From an uncultured Bacteroides sp. (lineage in GTDB: Bacteria > Bacteroidota > Bacteroidia > Bacteroidales > Bacteroidaceae): a DNA stretch of 43,110 nucleotides. This document shows, in pieces, positions 8,784 through 16,853 of the stretch; positions within the stretch are counted from its first letter, which is position 1, and each line of letters starts with the position of its first letter. Location: positions 1-43,110 of the forward strand of contig NZ_CAJTSC010000029.1 of assembly GCF_910578895.1 (NCBI RefSeq). The letters are read 5' to 3'. The translations under genes were made by a program, and so were the position numbers. Below the pieces are notes generated by a model. The model searched no databases. It was not told the origin of the DNA and saw nothing but the letters and a program-made list of their open reading frames with translations.

Positions 8784-8802
8784 AAAAAAACAATAAGATA
8801 CA

Positions 8803-9543
8803 ATGATAGATAAAAGTGAAATGATTTTTGGCGTCCGTGCCGTGATAGAAGCTATTCAGGCTGGTAAGGATATTGACAAGATATTGGTAAAGAAGGATAT
8901 TCAGAGCGAACTCTCCAAAGAGTTGTTTGCAGCATTGAAGGGAACTTTAATACCGGTGCAGCGTGTGCCGGTAGAGCGCATCAACCGCATTACGCGTAAG
9001 AACCATCAAGGCGTGGTGGCGTTTGTTTCTGCCGTGACTTATCAGAAGACGGAAGACCTCGTGCCGTTCCTGTTTGAAGAAGGCAAAAACCCGTTGTTCG
9101 TTATGCTGGACGGCATAACGGATGTGCGTAATTTCGGAGCGATAGCCCGCACCTGCGAGTGTGCGGCGGTAGATGCCGTTATTATTCCTGCCAAGAACAG
9201 TGTGACGGTAAATGCTGATGCCGTAAAGACTTCGGCAGGTGCATTGCATACCTTGCCTGTATGTCGCGAACAGAGTCTGAAAGATACGTTGCAATTCCTT
9301 AAGAATAGCGGTTTCCATATTGTAGCCGCTACTGAAAAAGGAGACTATGATTATACAAAAGCCGATTATACCGGTCCCATGTGTATCATTATGGGTGCTG
9401 AGGATAAGGGAGTTTCTTACGATAACCTTGCATTGTGCGATGAATGGGTGAAGATTCCGATGTTGGGTACGATTGAGTCTCTCAATGTATCTGTTGCAGC
9501 CGGTATCTTGATTTATGAAGCTGTGAAACAAAGAAACAACTAA
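8803..9543 (+). CDS. rlmB: 23S rRNA (guanosine-2'-O)-methyltransferase, TrmH/SpoU family
   Basis: This 246-residue SpoU-class enzyme has an N-terminal L30e-like substrate-binding domain starting at MIFGVRAVIEAI. The knotted methyltransferase domain follows, with the three SpoU motifs DGITDVRNFGAIARTCE, IMGAEDKGVS and IPMLGTIESLNVSVAAGI. It most likely methylates G2251 of 23S rRNA with S-adenosylmethionine. Assignment to RlmB rather than another TrmH paralogue rests on the N-terminal domain and length. It is 2 bases from the next gene, so the two are co-transcribed. Confidence 0.9.
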   Translation: MIDKSEMIFGVRAVIEAIQAGKDIDKILVKKDIQSELSKELFAALKGTLIPVQRVPVERINRITRKNHQGVVAFVSAVTYQKTEDLVPFLFEEGKNPLFVMLDGITDVRNFGAIARTCECAAVDAVIIPAKNSVTVNADAVKTSAGALHTLPVCREQSLKDTLQFLKNSGFHIVAATEKGDYDYTKADYTGPMCIIMGAEDKGVSYDNLALCDEWVKIPMLGTIESLNVSVAAGILIYEAVKQRNN

Positions 9544-9545
9544 AT

Positions 9546-11249
9546 ATGAAAAAGAAGATTTTCCTGCTTTTCGCGCTGTGTCTTTTGGCGCAGTGGAGTG
9601 TAGCACAAGCCCCTAAATGGGTGGAGAAAGCCAAACGTGCCGTATTCTCGGTGGTTACTTATGGCGAGGATGATAAGATTTTGAATACCGGAAACGGATT
9701 TTTCGTGACGGAAGACGGTGTTGCCTTGTCCGATTATTCGTTATTCAAGGGTGCGCAACGGGCAGTAGTGATAAATTCGGAAGGTGTGCAGATGTCGGTA
9801 ACTTCTGTTCTGGGTGCGAATGATATGTACGATGTCATTAAGTTTCGTGTAGGTATATCCGCCAAGAAGGTTCCGGCATTGAATTTGGCAAGCGTGGCTC
9901 CGGCGGTAGGTACTAATGTGTATATTTTGCCTTATTCCACGCAAAAAGACCGTTCTTACACTTCCGGACAAATGAAAGCTGCGGATAAATTCTCCGAGAA
10001 ATATTATTATTATACGCTCAACGTGCGCCTGAAAGATAAAATGGTGAGTTGTCCTGTCATGACCGAGGAGGGGCAGGTTTTTGCTCTTGCGCAGAAATCA
10101 TCCGGTGCCGATACTGCTACGATATGCTATGCGGTGGATGCGGACTTTGCAATGACTCAAAGTGTATCCGCATTCTCTTTCAGTGATATGGCTTTAAAGA
10201 ATATCGGCATCAAGAAAGCATTGCCCGACACGGAAGAACAAGCTTTAGTGTTCCTCTTCATGGCATCTTCGCAGGTTGCTCCGGAGAAGTATGCGGCGTT
10301 GTTGGATGATTTTATCGTTGAATATCCGAACAGTGCCGATGGCTATATACGCCGTGCCACCAACCGGTTGTATCATTCTAAGGATGATGTCACGATGGAT
10401 AATGTGGCGGCTGACATGGATAAGGCCTTGAGTGTGGCGCAAAAGAAAGATGATGTGTATTACAATCGTGCCAAGCTGATATACAATTATATGTTGGGCA
10501 ATCCGGAGAAGCCTTATAAAGACTGGTCTTACGATAAGGCGGTAGATGAAATAAGAAAGGCATCTGCTGTTCAAGAACTTCCGGTGTATGTACAGACAGA
10601 AGGAGATATTCTGTTTGCAAAGCAAGATTATCCGGCGGCTTTGACCTGCTATGAAAAAGTTAACCAATCCGATATGGCATCACCGGCAACTTTCTTTAGC
10701 GCGGCGAAGACCAAAGAACTGATGAAAGCTCCGGCGGAAGAAATATTGGCGTTGATGGATAGTTGTATGGCGCGTTTCGCCGAACCGTATACGGAAGAAG
10801 CCGCTCCCTACCTGTTGGAACGTGCCCAAGCCCGCATGAATGCAAATCGGGCACGTGCCGCCATGTTGGATTACGATGCTTACTACAAGGCAGTGAACGG
10901 TAAGGTGAATGATGTATTCTATTTCTATCGTGAGCAGGCGGCATTAGGTGCCAGGCAGTTCCAACGGGCATTGAACGATATGGAGAAAGCCATTGAACTA
11001 AATCCGAAAGACTTGACTTACCGTGCGGAACTTGCTGTTGTCAATATTCGTGTAGGACGTAATAAGGAGGCTTTGGAGGTATTGCAAGATGCTTTGGCGA
11101 TTGACCCTTCATATTCCGAAGCTTATCGGCTAATGGGAATTGCCCAACTGCAAATGAAGCAAAAGGAGGAGGCGTGCCAAAGTTTTGCAAAGGCAAAAGA
11201 ATTGGGCGATCCGAATGTGAATGAACTGATTGAAAAGCACTGTAAATAA
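9546..11249 (+). CDS. Secreted trypsin-like/TPR protein, probably protease-dead
   Basis: This 567-residue protein has a clear signal peptide (MKKKIFLLFALCLLAQWSVAQA). Residues about 25-220 resemble the DegP/HtrA trypsin-like fold: GNGFFVTEDGVALSDYSLFKGA aligns with the strand that normally carries the catalytic His, and YDVIKFRV with the Asp strand. The His position reads Ser. The usual GNSGGP serine loop is replaced by a stretch reading MVSCPVMTEEG, so two of three triad residues appear lost. Residues about 235-567 are tetratricopeptide repeats, clearest at the end (ALNDMEKAIELNPKDLTYRA). It is likely a periplasmic scaffold or sensor. It directly follows rlmB. Confidence 0.8.
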   Translation: MKKKIFLLFALCLLAQWSVAQAPKWVEKAKRAVFSVVTYGEDDKILNTGNGFFVTEDGVALSDYSLFKGAQRAVVINSEGVQMSVTSVLGANDMYDVIKFRVGISAKKVPALNLASVAPAVGTNVYILPYSTQKDRSYTSGQMKAADKFSEKYYYYTLNVRLKDKMVSCPVMTEEGQVFALAQKSSGADTATICYAVDADFAMTQSVSAFSFSDMALKNIGIKKALPDTEEQALVFLFMASSQVAPEKYAALLDDFIVEYPNSADGYIRRATNRLYHSKDDVTMDNVAADMDKALSVAQKKDDVYYNRAKLIYNYMLGNPEKPYKDWSYDKAVDEIRKASAVQELPVYVQTEGDILFAKQDYPAALTCYEKVNQSDMASPATFFSAAKTKELMKAPAEEILALMDSCMARFAEPYTEEAAPYLLERAQARMNANRARAAMLDYDAYYKAVNGKVNDVFYFYREQAALGARQFQRALNDMEKAIELNPKDLTYRAELAVVNIRVGRNKEALEVLQDALAIDPSYSEAYRLMGIAQLQMKQKEEACQSFAKAKELGDPNVNELIEKHCK

Positions 11250-11266
11250 GTTCTATAATTAAAGAT

Positions 11267-11300
11267 AAAGGCCCTGCCGATGAAAGCAGAGCCTTTATTG
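11267..11300 (+). terminator. Intrinsic terminator after the TPR gene
   Basis: AAAGGCCCTGC (11267-11277) pairs with GCAGAGCCTTT (11286-11296) with one mismatch, and a short T-containing tail follows. It closes the rlmB-TPR unit. Confidence 0.65.
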
Positions 11301-11456
11301 GGGAAATTTTCCCTTGTTAAATAGAAGTTAAGTCTTAGGTATTAATCGGTTATGAATGAAATTGTCTTTCGTGTGTCTGTATGATAAATGCACGGTTTCG
11401 GGAAATACTGCATGAACCTACTGACTTTTTTGAGAATATTGTAAAGAAAGATGTGA

Positions 11457-11464
11457 TATATTTG
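11457..11464 (+). promoter_or_regulatory. -7 box of the ridA promoter
   Basis: TATATTTG matches TAnnTTTG and lies 29 bases before the ATG at 11494. A TTTG at 11429-11432 is a possible -33 element with an over-long spacer (24 bp). Confidence 0.5.
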
Positions 11465-11493
11465 ATAATGAACAGATAAAAGGAACAAAAATT

Positions 11494-11868
11494 ATGAAAA
11501 AAGTAATTTGCAGCCAAAAGGCTCCGGGGGCAATAGGTCCATACAGTCAAGCTATTGAAGCAAACGGAATGGTGTTTGTATCGGGTCAGTTGCCCATTGA
11601 TGCTGCTACCGGAGTAATGGCGGAAGGTGCGGAGGCTCAGGCACGCCAGTCGTTGGAGAATGTGAAGCACATTCTGGAAGAGGCAGGACTAAGCATGGCG
11701 AATATCGTAAAGACTACCGTCTTTCTGGCGGATATGTCCTTGTTTGCCGACATGAATAAGGTATATGCCACTTATTTTGACGGAGATTTTCCCGCCCGCT
11801 CGGCAGTTGCCGTGAAGGCGCTTCCGAAAGATGCCTTAGTGGAGATTGAGTGCATCGCGGTCCGCTAA
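11494..11868 (+). CDS. ridA: RidA family reactive intermediate deaminase
   Basis: This 124-residue protein is of the RidA/YjgF/UK114 family, which hydrolyses reactive enamine/imine intermediates such as 2-aminoacrylate made by PLP enzymes. Family hallmarks are APGAIGPYSQAIEANGMVFVSG at the N terminus, the middle stretch LENVKHILEEAGLSMANIVKTTVF, and the end PARSAVAVKALPKDALVEIECIA, which contains the conserved Arg that binds the substrate carboxylate. Length is standard. It has its own -7 box. Its 3' end overlaps the convergent folC gene by 33 bases. Confidence 0.95.
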   Translation: MKKVICSQKAPGAIGPYSQAIEANGMVFVSGQLPIDAATGVMAEGAEAQARQSLENVKHILEEAGLSMANIVKTTVFLADMSLFADMNKVYATYFDGDFPARSAVAVKALPKDALVEIECIAVR

Positions 11869-13089
11869 TAAATCCGCTACGATAAAGTTACTGCCACCTA
11901 CGAAGATGAAGTCTTCCGGGTGGCTTTTTTCTTGTGCGGCAATCACGGCGGCAGCCACGTCCGGATAGCACTCTCCTTGCAAGCCGGCTTTAGCGGCGAG
12001 TTTGCACAACTCTTCTTCAGGAAGTGCGCGTTTTACGCCGGCTTTGGTGAAATAATAGGTGGCATTTTGGGGAAGTAAGGCAAGTACGCCGTTCACGTCC
12101 TTGTCATTTACCATACCTATTACTATGTGGAGTTGGCGAAAAGTCTGCTGTTTCAGTTGCTCTACGATGTATGTTATGCCACCTACATTGTGTCCGGTGT
12201 CGCATATCAGGGTAGGGGTGTCCTGTAATTTCTGCCAGCGTCCCATCAAGCCTGTCAGTTCGCAGACATGGGCAAAACCGTTACGTACACCGGATTCGTC
12301 TATCCGGTAGCCGGCTTTTTGCAGTAGTGGCAGGGCGGCGAGGACGGTTCGTGTGTTCTTTATCTGATAAAGTCCTTGCAGCTCTGTTTGCAGCTCGGGA
12401 TAATCATTGTTCATCATGTCTTCCGCAAATGTGATGGGCGCTTTCTCTTCTTCCGCTTTTTGCAGGAAAACCGGTTTGGTTTCAGGGGTGGTTTCTCCGA
12501 TGACCACAGGAACACCTGTCTTGATGATACCCGCTTTTTCTTTTGCTATCTTTGCCGGGGTGTCGCCTAAAAACTGGGTATGGTCGGGGCTTATATTGGT
12601 AATGATACACAAGTCCGGATGAATGATGTTCGTACAATCCAGTCTGCCGCCCAGTCCGACTTCGATAACGGCTACATCCACTTTCTCATCGGCAAAATAA
12701 CGGAATGCCATCGCAGTGGTCAATTCAAAGAAAGAAGGATGCAGCGGTTCAAAAAAGCCACGTTCTTCCTCAACAAAGCGCACTACGTATTCTTCCGGTA
12801 TAGGCAGACCGTTTATACGGATACGTTCGCGGAAATCTATCAAATGTGGAGAGGTGTAGAGCCCTACGCGATATCCGGCTTCCTGCAATATGGCAGCCAG
12901 CGTGTGGGAACAAGACCCTTTACCGTTGGTTCCCGCTATATGGATTGTACGGAATGAACGGTGGGGGTGTCCGAAGTGAGCGTCCAATGTATGTGTATTT
13001 TCCAATCCTTCTTTGTATGCCGCGCCACCCACTTGCTGGAACATGGGCACACTGTTATATAAGTATGTTAAAGTGTTCTGATAGTCCAT
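11836..13089 (-). CDS. folC: Bifunctional folylpolyglutamate synthase / dihydrofolate synthase
   Basis: This 417-residue Mur-ligase-family enzyme adds glutamates to folate and makes dihydrofolate. The ATP-binding loop HIAGTNGKGSCSHTLA is near residue 47, with ITNISPDHTQFLG near 165 and the Mur-ligase C-terminal domain (TLICDTGHNVGGITYI) at about 290. The end FVGGSNFIVADLLADRD is family-like. The stop codon (TTA on the plus strand at 11836-11838) lies inside the ridA coding sequence, giving a 33-base convergent overlap. A -7 box for the minus strand lies at 13154-13161. Confidence 0.95.
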   Translation of the reverse strand: MDYQNTLTYLYNSVPMFQQVGGAAYKEGLENTHTLDAHFGHPHRSFRTIHIAGTNGKGSCSHTLAAILQEAGYRVGLYTSPHLIDFRERIRINGLPIPEEYVVRFVEEERGFFEPLHPSFFELTTAMAFRYFADEKVDVAVIEVGLGGRLDCTNIIHPDLCIITNISPDHTQFLGDTPAKIAKEKAGIIKTGVPVVIGETTPETKPVFLQKAEEEKAPITFAEDMMNNDYPELQTELQGLYQIKNTRTVLAALPLLQKAGYRIDESGVRNGFAHVCELTGLMGRWQKLQDTPTLICDTGHNVGGITYIVEQLKQQTFRQLHIVIGMVNDKDVNGVLALLPQNATYYFTKAGVKRALPEEELCKLAAKAGLQGECYPDVAAAVIAAQEKSHPEDFIFVGGSNFIVADLLADRDALNLH

Positions 13090-13153
13090 CTTTTATAAAA
13101 ATTAACGGGAAAGAAATCTTTTCTCCTTATTAAATTGTTATCTTTAAGAACGG

Positions 13154-13161
13154 CAAAGATA
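13154..13161 (-). promoter_or_regulatory. -7 box of the folC promoter
   Basis: CAAAGATA on the plus strand is TATCTTTG on the minus strand, matching TAnnTTTG, about 65 bases upstream of the folC start. No clean TTTG is seen at the -33 position. Confidence 0.5.
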
Positions 13162-13242
13162 AGGCATTTTTATTTAAGTGTGTATGGCTTGCTTTATTTT
13201 ATATTGTCGGTATAAGGTATAAACAATTTAAATATAAAGAGT

Positions 13243-14568
13243 ATGGGAACCAAGAAAAATTTTGTGATTGATACGAATGTTATTCTTCACGATTATAACT
13301 GTTTGAGGAATTTTCAAGAGAACGACATTTATCTTCCCATTGTAGTGCTTGAAGAGCTCGATAAATTCAAGAAAGGCAACGAGCAGATAAATTTCAATGC
13401 CCGTGAGTTTGTTCGGGAACTCGATATGATTACCGATGATAACCTTTTTACAAAAGGTGCTCCGCTGGGCGAGGGGTTGGGACATTTGTTTGTAGTGGCA
13501 GGTTCGGTAGATTCGTCTCGTGTACGCAGTTCCTTTCCGGAACGTATTCCCGATCATCAGATACTGTCCGTAGTGGACTGGCTGACGGAGAAGAAGCCGG
13601 AAATGAAATCTATTCTTGTCACCAAAGACATTAATCTTCGCATGAAAGCGCGTTCTATCGGGCTGCTGTGCGAGGATTATATCAATGACAAGGTAGTCAA
13701 TGTAGATATATTTGAAAAATCGAATGAGGTATTTGAAGGAGTCGATCCGGGGTTGATAGACCGTATCTACTCGTCCAAAGAAGGGTTGGATATCAGTGAA
13801 TTCGACTTTAAGGATATTCTGCATCCGAATGAATGCTTTGTGCTGAAAAGCGACCGTAGCAGTGTGCTTGCACGCTATAATCCTTTTACCCACTCTGTCT
13901 GCCGCGTAAACAAGACGAAAAACTACGGAATCGAACCGCGTAATGCCGAGCAGAGTTTTGCTTTCGAGGTACTGAACGACCCGAATATCAAGTTGGTAGC
14001 TCTTACCGGTAAGGCGGGAACCGGTAAGACATTGTTGGCACTGGCTGCTGCTTTGGGCAAGCTGACGGATTATAAACAAATCCTGCTGGCGCGTCCTATC
14101 GTTGCTTTGTCCAATAAGGATCTTGGTTTCCTGCCGGGCGATGCCAATGAGAAGGTGGCTCCCTATATGCAGCCGCTGTTTGATAATTTGAACGTCATCA
14201 AACACCAGTTCGCATCAAATTCGAGCGAGGTGAAAAGGCTGGATGATATGCAGAAAAGCGACCAGCTTGTCATTGAAGCCCTGGCTTTTATTCGTGGACG
14301 TAGCCTGAGCGAGACTTATTGCATCATCGATGAAGCGCAAAATCTTACTCCTCACGAAATAAAAACGATTATAACGCGTGCCGGAGAAGGAACGAAGATG
14401 GTCTTTACGGGTGATATCCAGCAGATAGACCAGCCGTATTTGGATAACCAGTCCAATGGGCTTGTTTATATGATAGACCGCATGAGAGACCAGAACCTGT
14501 TTGCACATATCAATTTGGTAAAAGGAGAACGTAGCCAGTTAAGTGAATTGGCAAGTAATCTGATGTAA
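13243..14568 (+). CDS. PIN domain/PhoH family ATPase-ribonuclease
   Basis: This 441-residue fusion has an N-terminal PIN nuclease domain (FVIDTNVILHD at residues 6-16, VTKDINLRMKA near 127) and a C-terminal PhoH-type P-loop helicase/ATPase domain. The latter shows Walker A LTGKAGTGKTLLALAA near 255 and the Walker B stretch IIDEAQNLTPHEIKTIITRAG near 360. It corresponds to the PhoH2/YlaK-like architecture, whose studied members unwind and cleave RNA. No partner antitoxin gene is adjacent. It is divergent from folC across a gap of 153 bases. Confidence 0.92.
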   Translation: MGTKKNFVIDTNVILHDYNCLRNFQENDIYLPIVVLEELDKFKKGNEQINFNAREFVRELDMITDDNLFTKGAPLGEGLGHLFVVAGSVDSSRVRSSFPERIPDHQILSVVDWLTEKKPEMKSILVTKDINLRMKARSIGLLCEDYINDKVVNVDIFEKSNEVFEGVDPGLIDRIYSSKEGLDISEFDFKDILHPNECFVLKSDRSSVLARYNPFTHSVCRVNKTKNYGIEPRNAEQSFAFEVLNDPNIKLVALTGKAGTGKTLLALAAALGKLTDYKQILLARPIVALSNKDLGFLPGDANEKVAPYMQPLFDNLNVIKHQFASNSSEVKRLDDMQKSDQLVIEALAFIRGRSLSETYCIIDEAQNLTPHEIKTIITRAGEGTKMVFTGDIQQIDQPYLDNQSNGLVYMIDRMRDQNLFAHINLVKGERSQLSELASNLM

Positions 14569-14598
14569 TAAAATATCAGGACTTTTTTATATCAAGGG

Positions 14599-14715
14599 GT
14601 TAAAAGGAGTTATCAGCCGCCAAGTCGGCTTAGGAGCTAAAGCCGATACTTTTGTAACAATATCATATACAAGAGTATCGGCCTTAATTCCTTTAACTTC
14701 TTTAACGGCTCCTAA
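14599..14715. repeat. Nested inverted-repeat element between phoH-like gene and 4,6-dehydratase
   Basis: The inner hairpin has 15-bp arms with one mismatch (14642-14656 against 14668-14682, GCCGATACT paired with AGTATCGGC at the core) around an 11-base loop. An outer perfect pair, TTAGGAGC (14630-14637) and GCTCCTAA (14708-14715), encloses it. Imperfect GTTAAAAGGAGTTA-type arms lie further out. No gene is present in this gap. It may be a dispersed palindromic repeat or an RNA structure that also ends the upstream transcript. Confidence 0.65.
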
Positions 14716-14809
14716 CGAAGCGATGTGAAATAACAACATCTCTAACTCTCTTAAATGAACGAGCCGTAATATTTTATTAATTTCTTCTTCGCTTTGATAA
14801 AAAATAGTG

Positions 14810-14817
14810 TATCTTTG
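14810..14817 (+). promoter_or_regulatory. -7 box of the dehydratase promoter (decides the start codon)
   Basis: TATCTTTG matches TAnnTTTG. Transcription would start near 14824, after an in-frame upstream start at 14794 but before the ATG at 14848, which supports 14848 as the real start. Confidence 0.5.
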
Positions 14818-14847
14818 CGGTACCTAAAACAAAAACTGTCAAACGTG

Positions 14848-16758
14848 ATGAAGCGAAACTTTTTTCATCGGTACCTTTCAGCAAAGGTATTGCCGATATG
14901 GACTGTTCTATTGGTTGATGTGCTTATAATTGTCGTATCCAGCTTGTTGTCTTATGCGTTGCGATACGATTTTCGGATTCTTTTTTCGGAATCATCGTCT
15001 GTGGATATAACGATTGTATGGACGGTGTTGGTCAATCTGATATTTTTTAGAGTGTTCCGTACGTATTCCAGCGTACTGCGTTTTTCATCGTTTGTAGATA
15101 TAATGCGCATATTCGTGTCGCTGACGGTTTCTTATGCGTTGCTGATGATAACGGGTGTGCTGGCAAAAAAATGCCTGGGTATCCATGTAGCGCCCGCTAC
15201 GGTGTTTTTCATGTCTTATATCATCAGTTTTGCCATGATGGCATGTTCCCGTGTACTTGTAAAGATATTCTTCGAAGCGTTGAACTTTGACGGTTCGCAC
15301 AGTGCCAATGTATTTATTTACGGAGCTAAAGAGGCAGGAGTGAATATTGCAAAGGCGTTGCGTGTTAATTTGCGTAACCATTACCGTCTGCGGGGGTTCA
15401 TTGCCGATGAACCGGAACTTATTAATAAGGTGATGATGGGTGTAAAGGTATATCCCAATGATGGCAACTTGATGGATTGCCTGGACGACCGTGATGTGCA
15501 TACCATTATCGTTTCTCCTGCCAAGATGGAGGCATTCAAGCGTTCCGATATGGCAGATCGCCTGTTGTCGCATAATATCAAGTTGATGACGGCTCCACCG
15601 TTGAGTGAATGGAACGGACAACCTCTGGACCGTGCTCAACTGAAAGAAATACAGATTGAGGACTTGTTGCAACGCAATCCTATTGAGATTGATATCCATA
15701 AGGTTGCTTCCCATTTGGAAGGCAAGCGGGTGATGATTACCGGGGCTGCAGGCTCTATCGGTAGTGAAATCATGCGCCAGGTAGCTTCTTTCAATCCTTA
15801 TAAACTCATCCTTATAGACCAGGCGGAGACTCCGTTGCACGACATTCGTTTGGAGTTGCAGGACCGTTGGCGCGATATTGATGCCGAAACCATTATTGCC
15901 GATATTTCCAATGCAACTCGTATGGAGGAAATATTCAAACGGTATAAGCCACAGTATATTTTTCATGCGGCAGCCTACAAACATGTACCGATGATGGAAG
16001 ATAACGTGTCCGAATCTATCCAGATAAATGTTTACGGAACGCGTACTGTTGCCGATTTGGCGGTGAAATACGGTGCGGAGAAGTTTGTCATGATTTCTAC
16101 GGATAAGGCGGTGAACCCCACCAATGTAATGGGATGTTCCAAACGCATCTGTGAGATTTATATCCAGTCGTTGGCAAAGAAGTTGCAGGCACAGGCGGAA
16201 AACGGACCTTTTACGCAGTTCATTACGACTCGTTTTGGAAATGTTCTTGGGTCAAACGGTTCGGTTATACCTCGTTTTCGCGACCAGATACAACGTGGCG
16301 GTCCTGTGACGGTAACTCATCCGGAAATTATACGCTACTTTATGACTATTCCGGAAGCTTGCCGCCTGGTGCTCGAAGCCGGTAGCATGGGACATGGTGG
16401 AGAGATTTACATCTTTGATATGGGTAAACCGGTGCGGATTGTAGATCTTGCCAAACGCATGATAAGCCTTTCCGGACGTACGGATGTGAAGATAGAGTTT
16501 ACCGGATTACGTCACGGCGAGAAATTGTATGAGGAGTTGCTTAATGTCAAGGAGCTTACCAAACCTACCTATCACGAAAAGATTATGATCGCCACTGTGC
16601 GCGAGTATGATTATGACGAGGTGAAAGCGCGTATTCAGAAATTGATTGACGTCAGCTATACTTATGACCAGATGAAGATTGTAGCTGCCATGAAAGACAT
16701 CGTTCCTGAATTTGTCAGCAAGAATTCCTGTTTTGAAGTATTGGATAAGAAAGAGTAG
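14848..16758 (+). CDS. Membrane-anchored nucleotide-sugar 4,6-dehydratase (CapD/PglF/WbpM-like)
   Basis: This protein of about 636 residues starts with several hydrophobic segments (about 15-125) and a CoA-binding-like Rossmann domain (about 150-270). The catalytic SDR domain follows, with VMITGAAGSIGSEI near 295 and STDKAVNPTNVMGCSKR near 417. In that segment Met replaces the usual Tyr of the YxxxK motif, as in the PglF/WbpM/FlaA1 group. Such enzymes turn UDP-GlcNAc into UDP-4-keto-6-deoxy-sugars at the inner membrane. This is the expected donor for the WcfR-like aminotransferase of the capsule locus downstream (29742). B. fragilis has comparable dehydratases (UngD) supplying several polysaccharides. 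It is a single-gene unit ending at a strong terminator. Confidence 0.9.
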   Translation: MKRNFFHRYLSAKVLPIWTVLLVDVLIIVVSSLLSYALRYDFRILFSESSSVDITIVWTVLVNLIFFRVFRTYSSVLRFSSFVDIMRIFVSLTVSYALLMITGVLAKKCLGIHVAPATVFFMSYIISFAMMACSRVLVKIFFEALNFDGSHSANVFIYGAKEAGVNIAKALRVNLRNHYRLRGFIADEPELINKVMMGVKVYPNDGNLMDCLDDRDVHTIIVSPAKMEAFKRSDMADRLLSHNIKLMTAPPLSEWNGQPLDRAQLKEIQIEDLLQRNPIEIDIHKVASHLEGKRVMITGAAGSIGSEIMRQVASFNPYKLILIDQAETPLHDIRLELQDRWRDIDAETIIADISNATRMEEIFKRYKPQYIFHAAAYKHVPMMEDNVSESIQINVYGTRTVADLAVKYGAEKFVMISTDKAVNPTNVMGCSKRICEIYIQSLAKKLQAQAENGPFTQFITTRFGNVLGSNGSVIPRFRDQIQRGGPVTVTHPEIIRYFMTIPEACRLVLEAGSMGHGGEIYIFDMGKPVRIVDLAKRMISLSGRTDVKIEFTGLRHGEKLYEELLNVKELTKPTYHEKIMIATVREYDYDEVKARIQKLIDVSYTYDQMKIVAAMKDIVPEFVSKNSCFEVLDKKE

Positions 16759-16801
16759 GGGGGGATGATTGTTTAAGTGGATATAAATCCATGATATAAA
16801 A

Positions 16802-16838
16802 AAACGGATGATGCGCATAGGTGCATCATCCGTTTGTC
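16802..16838. terminator. Bidirectional intrinsic terminator
   Basis: Perfect 13-bp arms AAACGGATGATGC (16802-16814) and GCATCATCCGTTT (16823-16835) lie between convergent genes and can stop transcription from both sides. Confidence 0.85.
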
Positions 16839-16853
16839 ATATATAAGCTATGC

